Shown piece after piece: positions 21,630 to 33,379 of a stretch of DNA of 64,000 nt; the first letter of the stretch is position 1; each line of letters begins with the position of its first letter. The notes beneath the pieces are model-generated. The model was not told the DNA's origin and searched no databases. It saw only the letters and a list, made by a program, of their open reading frames with translations. Position numbers and translations under genes: made by a program. This DNA is from Fallopia convolvulus (lineage: Eukaryota; Streptophyta; Magnoliopsida; Caryophyllales; Polygonaceae): positions 49,416,438-49,480,437 of the forward strand of contig OZ024724.1 in the NCBI GenBank assembly GCA_964016875.1, written 5' to 3'.

Positions 21630-24600
21630 TTTCTTTCTTGCAGGTTGAAGTGAGGGGGAACGTCCGTTGGGTCCTTGACAGCGGGTGTTCATGTCACATG
21701 ACAGGGAACAAGAGTATTCTGTCCTCACTACAAAACAATGTTGGAGGAAACATTTCCTTTGGAAACAACAATCAAGGAGAAATCATTGGAACAGGTGAAG
21801 TCAAGCTAAATGATAAAATCAGCGTTAGAGACGTAAGCTTGGTGAAAGGTCTTAGTTACAACTTGTTGAGTATTGCTCAGCTTTGTGACCAAGGGAAAAA
21901 CGAGGTAACCTTTACCTCAGATGGCTGTATGATCAAAAACATGAAATTAAATCTTCTGGTCCTGAAAGAAAAGAGGCGCAACAATGTGTATTATGTCGAC
22001 TCAAGTTTCCAACCACAAGAAGAACTTTGCTTTGTTACAATAGCCGACAAGACTGATCTCTGGCATAGGAGGTTTGTTCACGCTAATCATTGAGGAATCC
22101 ACAAACTCTACTCACAAAATCTGGTGATAGGACTCCCCAAGGTTCTTGCAGAAAAAGAAAGCTTATGTGAAGAGTGTGTGAAAGGAAAACAAAGCAAGTC
22201 ATCTTTTCAGCCAAAGTTGTCAGTGAGCACCTCTCATCCTCTTGACATGGTACACATGGATTTGTGTGGTCCCATGTGGGTGAGAAGTCATGGCGGTAGC
22301 AGGTACATTTTTGTTATTGTTGAAGATTTTACTAGATATACATGGACTCTCTTTCTAGGTTCCAAAGACGAGACGTTCATTGCATTCAAAAGTTGGATCA
22401 AGAAAGTAGAAGCATCAACAGAACAAAAACTGAAAGCTATCAGATCTGACAACCGAACAGAGTTCAAGAATTCCATGTTTCATAGCAATTGTGATGAACA
22501 TGGAGTGTCTCAGAACTTCTCTGCGCCAAGGACTCCTCAACACAACGGCGTTGCAGAAGAAAGAATGGAACACTACAAAACATGGCTCGTACTATGATGT
22601 TGGCAAGTAACTTGCCTCGGTCCTTTTGGGCTGAGGCAGTCGGTACTGCTTGCTACATCATTAATCGAGTCAGCATACGTTCCAACTTTTCAAAAACTCC
22701 ATATGAACTAATCAAGGGTAGAAAGCCAAATATTTCCCACTTGAAAGTCTTTGGATGCAGGTGTTTCATTCACAACAATGGAAAAGACGAGCTAGGCAAG
22801 TTTGATCCAAGGAGTGATGAAGGCATCTTTCTAGGGTACGCATCCAACAGTAAGGCTTACAAGGTGTTCAATAAAAGGACTAAGAAGTTTGAAGAAAGCA
22901 TTCATGTTGTCTTTGACGAGTCCAAAAATGGAGGGAACCTGTCCAGTAACAAGGATGCACTGAAGGTTCTAAACTCAGATTCAGATGATGAAGTCGATCC
23001 AGATTCAAGTGCACAAGTTCCAGATAACAATGCTATACCTCCTAGTCCTGACTTGGATGGAGATAACACAGAAAGTGCATTGGTTCCAGAAGATGATACT
23101 TCACAGAATGAAGACATTGAGGAAGATCATGGAGAAGGAACATCACATGGAACAACAAGTCAACAGGAACAAGAGGAGTCAAGCACAGATCCCACTCAGA
23201 TTGAAGTCAGGAACTATCATCAAAAGAGGGATCATCCTGTTGACAACATCATCACTCCATACGATAAAGGTGTGCTTACTCGTTCCTCTATTAAGAATTT
23301 TTGTGCTTTCAATGCGTTTATCTCTCTTGCAGAGCCAAAGAATGTGAAGGAAGCATTAAAAGACCCTGACTAGATAGTTGCTATGCAAGAGGAACTACAC
23401 CAGTTTGAGAGGAACAAAGTATGGAGACTAGTTCCCAAGCCAAAGCACAAGATGGCTATAGGAACAAAGTGGGTTTTCAGGAATAAACTTGATGACACCG
23501 GAGCTGTCACAAGGAACAAGGCGAGACTTGTAGCAAAAGGATACAATCAACAAGAAGGGATTGACTACGATGAAACGTATGCTCCTGTTGCAAGAATAGA
23601 AGCCATCCGTCTTCTAATCGCCTATGCTGCTCATAAGGGATTCAAGTTGTATCAAATGGACGTGAAGACAGCATTCCTGAATGGTTACCTACAAGAGGAG
23701 GTCTATATACTACAACCTCCAGGATTTGAAAATGTTGATCACCCTGACCATGTCTACGTGTTGGACAAGGCTCTTTATGGTCTTAAGCAGGCTCCTCGTG
23801 CTTGGTATGATAGATTCGCTCAGTTTCTATTAGCCAATGGATACAGACGTGGTGTGATTGACAAGACATTGTTCCTAAGGGAACAAGACGGCGAGGTTTT
23901 AGTAGTTCAAGTTTATGTTGATGATATTATTTTTGGTTCTACTAACCCCAAACTTGTAGAAAGCTTCAAGAATCTCATGAGCAGTGAGTTGGAGATGAGC
24001 TTGATCGGAGAGCTCACTTTCTTTCTTGGACTACAAGTGGTACAAACTGATGAGGGAACAAAGGTACATCAACAAAAGTACATCAAGGAACTATTGAAGA
24101 AGTATGGTATGGATTCTACAAAAAGTTTTGATACCCCTATTTCTCCTAATACTCGTCTTGATGCTGATCTTAATGGTGTTGATGTTGATCAAACGATGTA
24201 CCGAGGAATGATTGGTTCCCTATTGTACCTAATGGCCAGTCGGCCAGATATTATGTTCAGTGTGTGTCTCTGTGCTAGATTTCAGGCCAATCCTAAAGAA
24301 ACACATCTGAAAGAAGTGAAGAGAATTCTACGCTACTTGAAAGGGAACGATGGGTTATGTCTATGGTATCCAAAACACAACTCGTTCCAACTTGTCGGAT
24401 TCTCGGATGCAGATTTTGCAGGTCACTTGGTGGATAGGAAGAGCACATCAGGGATGGCCCAATTCCTTGGTCCTTGCTTGGTGTCTTGGGGATCGAAGAA
24501 GCAAAATTCGGTTGCTCTTTCAACGGCTGAAGCGGAGTATGTCGCAGCAGCAGCCTGTTGTTCCCAAGTATTGTGGCTAAAACAGCAACTGGTGGATTTT

Positions 24601-24858
24601 GGTATGTCTCTTGGAACTATTCCTATCTTATGTGATAATACAAGTGCCATCAATATCTCCAAAAATCATGTGCATCATTCTAGAACCAAACATATAGATA
24701 TTCGACATCATTTCTTAAGAGATAATGTTGAAAAAGGTTTTATCAAGATGGATCATAGTAGGACTGAAAATCAAGTGGCAGATATTTTCACCAAGGCTTT
24801 GGACAGAAAACCCTATGAACATCTGAGGATGTTGCTAGGAATGATTTCCTTGGAGTAA
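21626..24858 (+). pseudogene. Copia C protease-integrase-RT-RNase H remnant
   Basis: Protease WVLDSGCSCHMTG; GAG-pre-integrase LWHRRFVHANH, then a TGA at 22094, then CEECVKGKQSKS; integrase core (MVHMDLCGPM, IRSDNRTEF, QHNGVAEER); a frameshift near 22570; a TAG at 23374; then RT (FLNGYLQEEVYI, LYGLKQAPRAWY, YVDDIIFGS) and RNase H (FSDADFAGHLVDRKSTSG, STAEAEYVAAA, CDNTSAI) intact to 24858. The nonsense and shift changes mean no full polyprotein can be made from this copy. Confidence 0.85.
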
Positions 24859-25701
24859 ACAAGTCCCGATCCTCTATTCCCTCAATGCCTGACTAAAGAG
24901 GTAACATCTCAGGTAACTACATATCATTTGACAAGTTTTCTAATGACTTATATCCTTCCTCTATGCATAGATGTTGTATATATTAGAAATTGTTAAATAT
25001 TGCATGCTAAAAGAAACTGAAACTATAATTGCTTCATCCAAGATTTCTTTCTAGCCCAAAATAACCAACTTGATCTATTTTATCCCTCACTTCAAGCCGA
25101 AATGATGGTTGGTTATAAGACTGTCCCTTAGCCTGGTCCACACAAACGTTCCCTATGAACTTCTTTTGATTACCTTTAAACGGAGAATAATTGTGTGGAT
25201 GTCAAATAAATTCCCAACCCACAAATAGTTTGAATGGAACATCTCTAGTCCCTTGTCTGTTCAAACATAGCCTTTTTATCCACTCATGGTAACGAGGTAT
25301 GGAACTAGTGGTTGAGAATGTTAATACATTAAAGGAACGTCTTTGATTACACTTGAAGATTTTTATTGAAAAGAACAGACGTCAGTCACAGAGGCAATGC
25401 AGTTGAGTTATAGCCGTTGTGACAGCTCATTTGAAAAATCCAGCCGTTGCACAGTAATTCTGCAGGGAACGATAGGACGTCTGCACAGACGAGACTTAAT
25501 GGCGGTGAAAATTCATCATTATGGAAACTCTTAGCCGTTAGGATTTGGATAGAAGTTCTTTGGGAAAGATTATGATCTTTATCAAGAAGGAAAGAGGTGT
25601 GCTTTATAAACTCTTATCTCGGTCAATTTTTTTACCGCATCCTTAACTCTTTCCAACCCTAAATCTTCTTCAAGTTTCGATCTTTTCTCTCCTCTGCAAC
25701 A
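24859..25701 (+). other. Copia C non-coding spacer
   Basis: About 840 bp between RNase H and the third ORF. No coding frame or family motif. A spacer of this kind after pol occurs in Sireviruses with an extra ORF. A T-rich leader and ACCGCATCC-like words precede the ATG at 25702. Confidence 0.4.
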
Positions 25702-27371
25702 ATGGCTTCCTCCTCAAACACTCCAATCCTAAACTTTGAGGGTCTCGATGCTGCTGAGATCGCCAATATTCAAGCCTAACTTGAAACCCTCAAAAAGGCC
25801 AAACTTTCCTCTCCCACTCCAATCTCCAAACTCGAAACCAAATTCGATGTTGTTTCCGACACTGGTGTGGCCACCGCTGATATGGTCTCATCGGCAAAGG
25901 ACACTGAGGGGGACAAATATGAGAAGGATCACTCTGTGGTTCCCTCGGACAACCCCTCTGATGTGGCTGCTGAAACAGAGGATGCCCAGAAAATCAAGGA
26001 TGCAATGGAGAAGGAAGAGGTGAACTCGCCTCCAAAGGACACCATCGCTGACCCAGAAAAGGAGGCGTTTGTGCCGATAAGTGAGCGACCAGGTTGGGTG
26101 AAGCCAACGAGTCGTGGCAAGCGAAAGGCGAAAAAGAGTGTTCCTCCCCTACCGTCTCAGATTTTTCACATCTCTAACTCGGAAAGAACCCCTTCCCCCA
26201 CAACCAAAAAGCCAAAGGTCACTCCTTCTGGATCCAAGTACTCCCTTCGCTCCACCGTTCCAAAGGAACAGGTGGCTCAGGAATCCTCTGAAGAAGAAGA
26301 AGATCTAGAGGAAGAAGAAGAAGAGGTTGGCTCGGGTTCTGATGAGGGTGAGGAAGAAGAAAAGAACGACTCTGCTGGTGAAGGTAATGAAGAAGAGGTG
26401 GAGTTAGAAGAAGAAGTTGAAAAGGATCTCAAATCTGCAAAGGCGCAACGCAAACTGCCAATGGAACCAGCAACAAGTTCCAAGAAGAACCATTCAAAGA
26501 AGGTTGTCGCTCCTCTGGTGATCGCCTAAGATTTCCTGAAAAGTCATGACTTGGAGGAGTTCTGGGAACTTCTCAAGTTTCAGGGATGGGAGAAAATCTG
26601 TGACTCTGGAGTCAAGGTAGATGTGTCCCTTCTTTCTCAATTCTTTCAATCCTATCAACTAGCCAATCTCTCTACTGGTCCGATGGGTTTTGCTACTGTG
26701 GGTGGGATGGAAATTTCTTTCTCTTTGGGATCTGTTGCCACAATTCTGAAGGTGCCTGCTGAAGGATATGGGGATGTTCATACGTCGAGTAACTGGCCAA
26801 GGAACAAGCTCAGTTAATCAGGCGGGTCATGGGAAAAGTTCCTGCTTCTGGTCCTTACTTAACCAACGACTTGAGCTACACTGCAAGGATTGCACATCAA
26901 TTTCTCATCAAGGTTGTTGTTCCAAGGCTGGAGAAGAGGACTACGCTCACTATCAATGATATGATTCTGCTGGACAAGTTTCTGAGGAAGGAACGTATCA
27001 GTCTTCCGGAGATTATGATGAGGCAAATGGCTAAGTGCACTGGGAAGAAGCATAGCATACCTTATCCTCGCTTTGTGAAGGCTATACTGAAGGAACGGAA
27101 GGCTTATCAGCCTTCGCAAGAGGAGTTCTTTGGATTACCCCTGGAGATGCGCAATATCTCGAGGATGAACTTTCAGAGTGATTCAAAGGGAACAGCTGCA
27201 AAGAAGACTGCCCAGAAGGATGTTGGGAGCTCTTCGCTGAGTGAAGGTGTTACTGCCAAGATGTTGACCGAGCTTCAAAAGATTTCCTCTCAGCTGAGTA
27301 CCATCATTGGGTACCTGGCTAAGAGAGACACTAACACTGCTGTTGCTGATTCCACCTCCTCCGAACCATGA
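25702..27371 (+). pseudogene. Copia C third ORF, plant-transposon-protein-like
   Basis: ATG at 25702 (MASSSNTPILNFEGLDAAE), stop at 25777, the same frame to another stop at 26527, then DFLKSHDLEEFWELLKF and onward, and a frame change near 26815 to the last part ending at 27371. It contains a basic stretch (GKRKAKK), a long Glu-rich tract (26280-26440) and a globular C-terminal half (FSLGSVATILKVPAEG; YTARIAHQFLIKVVVPRL; KKHSIPYPRFVKAIL) resembling the domain often labelled putative plant transposon protein. Both stops are TAA in otherwise continuous sequence, consistent with C-to-T change. Function unknown. Confidence 0.6.
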
Positions 27372-27589
27372 TGTGGACCCTCTCTAGTTCTTTAGCCCAT
27401 CTATCCCCAGCTTAAAATTTTCTTTTGCTTCTTGGATGTTAAGACTTTTATGTTTTTATGTTTTCTCTGGCTATGATCCCTGCGACAATTATCTATAATA
27501 ATAACTATCTTTTGCTTATGAATGGTTTAAGTTTCAATTGAATTTGTTCATTTGCTCTATGTTTTTGCTTGATGATTGTTGATCTTTTG

Positions 27590-27820
27590 ATGATGTCAAA
27601 AGGGGGAAGTTAGGAAAAATGCAGAGATGCGTTCTATCCAGGAAATACAGAAGGAACTTTGGCTGAGGGGGAAAATGTTGTTACCTCTGATGAGTAGGAA
27701 CAACACAGTGCATTTGTTAAGGGGGAACCACACACGAATTTTTTTCTGATCTATCTATATTTCTATTGGTTTCTAGACATGCATTTTTGTATAGGTTTGT
27801 CATCATCAAAAAGGGGGAAA
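27590..27820 (+). promoter_or_regulatory. Four PPT-like tracts before the Copia C 3' LTR
   Basis: AAAAGGGGGAAG (about 27598), GAGGGGGAAAA (about 27665), TTAAGGGGGAACC (about 27718) and AAAAAGGGGGAAA (27808-27820). The last abuts the LTR. Repeated PPT words in the 3' untranslated region are known for Sireviruses. Confidence 0.65.
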
Positions 27821-27821
27821 T

Positions 27822-28726
27822 TGTTGGAACAATGGTTGTTCCATGGTTTCTCTTAGTTTTGATGATAACAAACTTAGTAAATATAACTTGCTTCAACATG
27901 TAAGTGTTTCAGGAAAACAGGTACATGGTCACGAGTGAAGAAACATCGTGAGGAACGATGGAGGGAACGAGTGACAGATTTAGGAAGCGCGTCTGAGAAG
28001 GAACGCGACTTTCTATAAATGGCAAGTTACCTTATCTTCTGCGAGCAATCTTCTACGAAGATTCTACAGCTGTAGGCGGTTGCTTAAGGAGATAAAAGAG
28101 AGGATAAGATCAATCTTCACACGATCTTATCTTGGGAAATTCGAGATCATTCGGTTTTGGGAAGAATCGACATGGTTGAGGATCCGAAAATCACAAACAA
28201 TCTTTTCCTTATTGTGTGGGATTTGTTAAGTGGAATATCAGCGTAATTAGGCAAGAATTACGTGTGAGATCAGACTTGACTTATCTTATAAATAGCTAGG
28301 GTTAAAGATGTGGCTTTCGAGTGGTTGAAGACAAAGAACTTGAGAAGAGAGCTTTTCAAGTGTATGAGTGTGTGGCTTTTTCGGTGAAGAATCCACAAGT
28401 AAGTCAGTAGTTTGCTTTCGATTTAGGTTTACGCTTAGGGTTGTAGAAGTCTAGTTGGTTGAACCTCGGTCGGTGCCGTGGTTACCAAGGGAACTTTGGT
28501 AGGAGCCTTAGTTACTAGACTTGCCTTGTAATCGTTGAAACTTAATAAAAGTATTCTATTGAAAATCCTTTGAGAAGGCGTCTCAGGGGTAGAGGTTTTT
28601 CTTTCTACGACTTGTTGGTCGGACAGAAGGTTTCCTCTATAAATTCTGTGTTCTTACTGTTTATTTCCGCTGCCCAGGGAACCTTACTAGTTCCCTGTAT
28701 TGTTACTAACGCATCACGATCTAACA
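27822..28726 (+). repeat. Copia C 3' LTR, full length
   Basis: 905 bp, TGTTGGAACA to GATCTAACA, TATA box at 28287-28295, followed by the target duplication GCTAC. The segment 28520-28726 has no counterpart in the truncated 5' LTR. Confidence 0.85.
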
Positions 28727-29582
28727 GCTACAATATCATACTCAATAGATAGACCGGATATTAATTGAATGACCATTTGTCGTTGAGTGACCGAGAAGTC
28801 ATTGGCCATTTGATCTGTAAGATCTTTCATGTGCTGACAATATGCGGAAACCGACAGAAAAAACTCAAGTCGACAACGCGCAAATTCATTTTGGAGGTAG
28901 ACTGCCCTAGAAGCCTTGTTATCATGAAAGCTGTCTTTGAGTCTATTCCAAGCAGACATTGAAGTTGAATCAGGCGTGAGAATGGTGAGAAGTAAATCCG
29001 ACGAAATTGTGGCGTAGATCCATTGGAGGAGGATGGCATCTAATTGATCCCACAAAACATCATCAACATCAACGGGGCACGGAACGGATGGATCAATGTG
29101 ATCCAACACTCGGTGCACACGAGCAGCGACATGAAACAAAGCCAACCACGATTTATAATTCGTGTTGGTAACATCAAGTACCAACGGGATGAGATTTTTT
29201 TATGTTTGACACAGCTAGGGCAGAATGAAACGGGGGTTTGGAAGACGAAGAAGAAGATGAACCTGATGTTGTCATGTCAGATACGATGGTGGTGATTTAC
29301 GGATCCACCACTGTTGGTGATTTCGGGTCCTTCTCCTTGAAGGTCGGAGTCCCAAGCTGCGATTTTTCGTCGTCAAAAGCCATGAAAACGGATGAGGTAG
29401 TTTGATTACGGTTCAGAGATCCGAGGGGAGTGGAATAGAGGGTGGGTAGTGATAGCTCTCAAGGAACGATCAGTAGGATCGGGGAAGGGGAGACGCGCGG
29501 CGCAAGGAGGAGCGACGACGGTAGAGGAGGTTGGCGGCGCACATGGAGGGGGTCCAGGGTTAGGGTTAGGCTCTTGATACCA
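28727..29582 (-). pseudogene. Copia B gag 5' part, leader and PBS
   Basis: On the minus strand from about 29390: MAFDDEKSQLGTP, an early stop, then a Ser-rich region and gag (YKSWLALFHVAARVH, LDAILLQWIYATIS, SVSAYCQHMKDLTDQ), cut at 28727 by Copia C. The colinear sequence resumes at 19016. The PBS TGGTATCAAGAG (minus) occupies 29571-29582 next to the LTR. Confidence 0.75.
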
Positions 29583-29708
29583 TGCTAGAATATAGAATTC
29601 CTCTTAGGGTTACCATTCAATTTATTTAGGTATATATAGAGTACAATTACAAAGGCTTGTTAGCCAAGTTAGATCCACTATACAAATACATATTATTATA
29701 TGCTAACA
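29583..29708 (-). repeat. Copia B 5' LTR
   Basis: 126 bp; on the minus strand TGTTAGCATATAATAATATG to CTATATTCTAGCA. The partner LTR is 2845-2874 plus 15266-15363. This is unusually short, but Copia D in the same window also has short LTRs (156 bp). Confidence 0.8.
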
Positions 29709-30429
29709 CTACGTAAACAAGCTTTACGAGGCCACTTTGTCATCAAATTTTTTTTGGTTGTTCCTGGCTTGACACTAACTGTGTTCACTTTTCTATTTTG
29801 GCTCATCTAGATGATTCGTTTGTTGGAACAAGTTGTGAAGGACCATTTTCCACCTCGAGTGTGCCTATTTGCTACTCTTCGCTTTTTATATCCTTTAGTC
29901 CATTCTGGTTTCTGATGTCGCTTCTCTTTTTTTTCGGTGTAGTGTTTGATTTTTTTCAACTTTCTTTCCCGATCGGTTGCGTTCTCTTGGCCACTTTTTC
30001 ATTCAAGTGGCATGGTCATTATGGATTTTCTATTTGCTGAGATAATCCTCGGTTTCATGTGCTAGTAGTTTTGGACTCTTTTTTTGGCTTTATTTGCGAT
30101 CCTTGCGCATTTGTTTGATCTATTTTTCTCTTGCTAGTTTCAATCATCTTTCCTCTATTAAATGGTCTAAGACCTTTTTAGCCTTATTTGCGATCCTTGC
30201 GCATTTGTTTGATCTATTTTTCTCTTGCTAGTTTCAATCATCTTTCCTCTATTAAATGGTATAGACCTTGTGGGCCTTTTAGTTTAGTTGGTTTGCGTGG
30301 GTTTGTTCTTGTCGTTTGCTTTTGTTGTTTTTTTTTTTGTGGGTTTTGCTTGTTTTTTTTGTTGTTGGTAGCTAAAATTCGAGTTTGGAATATTTACTTC
30401 TTTGCGGTTTGGAGTGGTGTTTGGGTGTG
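29709..30429. other. T-rich flank of Copia B with a 94-bp tandem duplication
   Basis: No coding frame recognised. A 77-bp block (TTATTTGCGATCCTTGCGCA...) at 30090-30166 recurs at 30184-30260, a 94-bp period. The rest is T-rich. Confidence 0.5.
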
Positions 30430-30960
30430 GACCGAGTTGTGATGAGCAAGGTTATGGATGCTTTTGAGGCTTCTGAAGATTTTACATATAGGTAGAGGCA
30501 ACGTGATGCGTCCCTCATATGGGATGCGACGGATCTTTGCGGTGTTTGAGTAGTAGGTCTCCAAGAGTGCGGAAGAAGGCTTGTAAGGACTCGAATCAGC
30601 GTTGGACTGATCGAGTAAGGCATGAACACACAAGAACAATTGCGAAAACGAGAGCTTTGTTGATAGTATGAAGGGCGGCGCAATGGAACTAGGGCAAAAT
30701 AAGGAGACAACCTCGATTATATTAAACCCTAAGTGTGCGCTGAATTGAAATAAGCATATTACCTCCCTTTATATAGAGGCGGCACTAGAAATCTAGAAGT
30801 AACCCTAATAAGTGCGACGCGCCTAGGGCTGATGTGCAGATCAAGGCCCAGCGGCGCAAGTCCATAATTCATAGGCACAAGGCCCATTAATCACTTACTA
30901 AAACCATACAACTACTAATAGTAATGTTCGGAATTAGAACCATGCGAAAAATACTATAAA
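30430..30960 (-). repeat. Probable LTR of an older minus-strand element
   Basis: On the minus strand this has LTR features: a GGGCC-rich upstream part, a TATA box (TATATAAAG, plus positions 30768-30776), then a leader with TTAGGGTTTAATATAATC. No second copy is in the window, so the boundaries are not defined. It follows a minus-strand polyprotein-like ORF (31047-31367), as a 3' LTR would. Confidence 0.4.
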
Positions 30961-31046
30961 AGTGATAGGTCGTCCGTGACTGTGCTCGTAGTGTCGCGAC
31001 AAGGCTGGCGCGGGGCTGGCGAGGCAAGGACACGGTGTTGGCGAGG

Positions 31047-31367
31047 TCACAGCGTGGGGCTGGGCGCTGGCGAGGACGCTGGCGCGGGGGTTGCGAGAAC
31101 CTCAAGCTGCGATCCATGGCACGGTGCTAGGCTCGAGTCCGATGGTGGCAAGGGGTTGGAGGTTGTCACCGTTGGCTCGAGTTGAGGTTCCTCGACGCCG
31201 AGGACGCACAAGGCAATGTGCGTCGAGGCGGCGAGGGGCGCGTCGTGGCCTGCGGAGAGGCGCGCCACAAGTGATTGTGTCGCGGCCTGGATTGCTCGAG
31301 TCCTGGCACGAGTGATGGGGTCATCCGAGCGAAGTGTGAAAGCGTCGTCCTCCTGGCTAGCATCCAT
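31047..31367 (-). pseudogene. Possible Gypsy polyprotein fragment
   Basis: A 106-codon frame opening MDASQEDDAFTLRSDDPITR, then ARTRAIQAATQSL, similar in style to the (G)P-TRAR-K segments of plant Ty3/Gypsy polyproteins. The remainder is low complexity in GC-rich DNA with many GGCTGGCG/GCGAGG words (30970-31330). Uncertain; it could be chance openness in GC-rich sequence. Confidence 0.3.
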
Positions 31368-31790
31368 GGCGGGGGTCGCATAACAACGTTAGTGGTTCAT
31401 TGTGCACCACTTGAATTTTGTCAAGATTGACCGCTTGACCTTCATGCCAATAACATTGTGCTTCTTTAGTGTTTTACTCAACCCACTCCCAAGCTCGTTT
31501 ATTTTTTTTCCAATTTTCGTATTTTAGATTACGTGCTTTTATACTTCTTCTCTTGGTCTTTCATATCGATTTTCCGATTGTCATCTCTTGTGACCTCTTG
31601 ATCTACCAAATTTATTTGATAAACCGAATTCTAATTTCATATAAAAAGCCCTTTTTGAATTTAATGTGTACCGTTTATTAAATTTTTACGCTTGTTAAAA
31701 AACTAATGATTTATATATTTATTAAAATTAAAAATGAGGCAACATGTGTCATTCTTTTGCATGGCCAGACTTTAGAGTTATTAAAATAAT

Positions 31791-32854
31791 GAGAAAATTG
31801 CACTAAACCACCCGTTAAATAGGCGAATTTACACTTAACCACCCGTTATACACGAATTTGTTTTAAACCACCCAAAACTTCGATTCCATTAACAAATAGC
31901 CACCCATGGCGTTATTCCGTCAAAAATTCCGTTAGATCGTGTAAGAAGACTACTTTGCCCTCAATTAAAATTGAAAATGAACAGAAATGGTGAATGAACA
32001 CTTCCCCATTGCTCTCCTTCTCAACCCCAGCACCCTCTTCAATCTTCTCTTTCATTCTTTCCCAGTCAAAAAATCCGGTGGGCGAATGAGATCATCTGTT
32101 GCTGGTGGCTCCGGTGGCGGTGGATTATGACCGTCCAACCTTTCCTCTCTCCAGATCTCAAATTATGAGGATTCCAGTCGCCCGAATTCCTGAACCCAAA
32201 ATTGCAAGAGAAGACGGGTTGCTTGATGTTGCCTTGGACCTGGAATACCTACGGGCTACACTCCAATTCGCCGTCGAACTCGAAGACGAATCGTAGGTCC
32301 GGGTCGAGGTTGAGGCTCACGTATAATTCGGCCGAGGTTTTGGCGTCGGCAATTGGGACCCAGCCGTTGTGCAATAGCCCCGTGAGCCCCACCTGGTACA
32401 GATCCAGCACCAAGGAAACTCAGCCGACGAACTTGCCAGATCGGGATCCGAATCCGATCCCGTGACGAACTTGCCGGAGAGAGGAGGTGGGAGTTGGGAG
32501 CTTGAGGGCGAGGCTTCCGACCCGTATCTGGAAGAACGGACAGGGATCCATTTCTAGTTTCGAGTAATTAGTTGGTTGGTTGATCCAAGAATGAAAGTGG
32601 AAATTGGAAATTGGAAGGGAGGAACTACTGAGCAAGGAAAGAGGAGGATTTTAATGGGAGAGAGAAAGGAAAAGATGAATTTGAGGGCAAAGTCGTCTTC
32701 TTACACAATCTAACGGCATTTTTGACGGAATAATGCAATGGGTGGCTATTTGTTAACGGAATCAAAATTTTGGGTGGTTTAAAACAAATTCGTGTATAAC
32801 GGGTGGTTAAGTGTAAATTCGCCTATTTAACGGGTGGTTTAGTGCAATTTTCTC
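31791..32854. mobile_element. Pack-MULE-like element with 174-bp TIRs
   Basis: Terminal inverted repeats 31791-31964 and 32681-32854, starting GAGAAAATTGCACTAAACC and about 95% alike. The flanks TAAAATAAT (31782-31790) and AAAAATAAT (32855-32863) agree at 8 of 9, a 9-bp duplication as Mutator makes. The 716-bp interior is GC-richer and exon-like, with no transposase. It looks like a captured gene piece. I did not recognise the source. Confidence 0.8.
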
Positions 32855-32982
32855 AAAAATAATTTTGCATCTTAATAAAAATTGATCAACTAAATGTATG
32901 ATGATGTAAATCCCATGCATGCAATTTTTGGTAAATACTATAATATAAATCACGTGCCTTATCGTCATGCAATATGTCGCTT

Positions 32983-33066
32983 GAGCAATTACATATCTTG
33001 TCTTGTGTGCACCTTCTTTTCATAGAGCAATTACATATCTTGTCTTGTGTGCACCTTCTCTTCATA
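32983..33066. repeat. 42-bp tandem duplication
   Basis: GAGCAATTACATATCTTGTC and the following bases, 42 bp in all, occur twice back to back (32983-33024 and 33025-33066) with one or two differences. Confidence 0.8.
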
Positions 33067-33379
33067 GATCTCTTTGTTCACCTTATCGTACAGAGATTTA
33101 CAAATTAGATACCATATTTCAGTAATCTAGGAGTATCAAAAAAAAAACTTCACATTATAAATTTATATTTTAATAAAAAGTTTCCAATAAACTCTCATAA
33201 TTCCATTTTTTGGACATCCTGATCTCGTAGTATTGTAGTTACAATGATATACAAATAACTTATATAAAAGGTTTGGTCACGAACTCGCGAAGGAACAAAA
33301 GTGAGAGGTGGGAGATCAGTCCTTCGATCTTAAAAAATTAATGGTTAGAGTTGCGCGTTAGCTAAATTAAAAAATCAAA

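Larger units (their letters stand above)
19022..28726 (+). mobile_element. Copia C, Sirevirus-type element, truncated 5' end
   Basis: TSD GCTAC is perfect (19017-19021 and 28727-28731). The 5' LTR (19022-19719) is cut short against the full 905-bp 3' LTR (27822-28726). Order: LTR, gag with two zinc knuckles, protease-integrase-RT-RNase H, an 840-bp spacer, a third ORF, repeated PPT words, LTR. The LTRs differ at about five of 698 shared sites by eye, so the insertion is recent. The PBS, leader and gag start are gone and the coding parts carry stops and shifts. Confidence 0.85.
2845..29708 (-). mobile_element. Copia B, old minus-strand LTR element split by two later insertions
   Basis: LTRs of about 126-128 bp run TGTTAGCATA to TTCTAGCA in element orientation. 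The element's 5' LTR is 29583-29708. Its 3' LTR is divided by the Athila insertion into 2845-2874 and 15266-15363. The two LTRs differ at roughly 10% of sites by eye. The PBS (TGGTATCAAGAG, minus) lies at 29571-29582. The flanking 5-mers are CTGCG (2840-2844) and CTACG (29709-29713), a target duplication with one change. The internal part lies at 15364-19021 and 28727-29570. It is the same Copia lineage as the intact element D in this window, judged by colinear protein similarity. Confidence 0.8.

Noticed and set aside
26277..26483. Ser-rich minus-strand frame as a real protein
   Set aside because: It is the antisense of the Glu-rich tract of the Copia C third ORF.
30970..31330. GC-rich region as a host gene exon
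   Set aside because: GGCTGGCG/GCGAGG low-complexity words open frames on both strands. Only the minus frame has a weak Gypsy-like segment.
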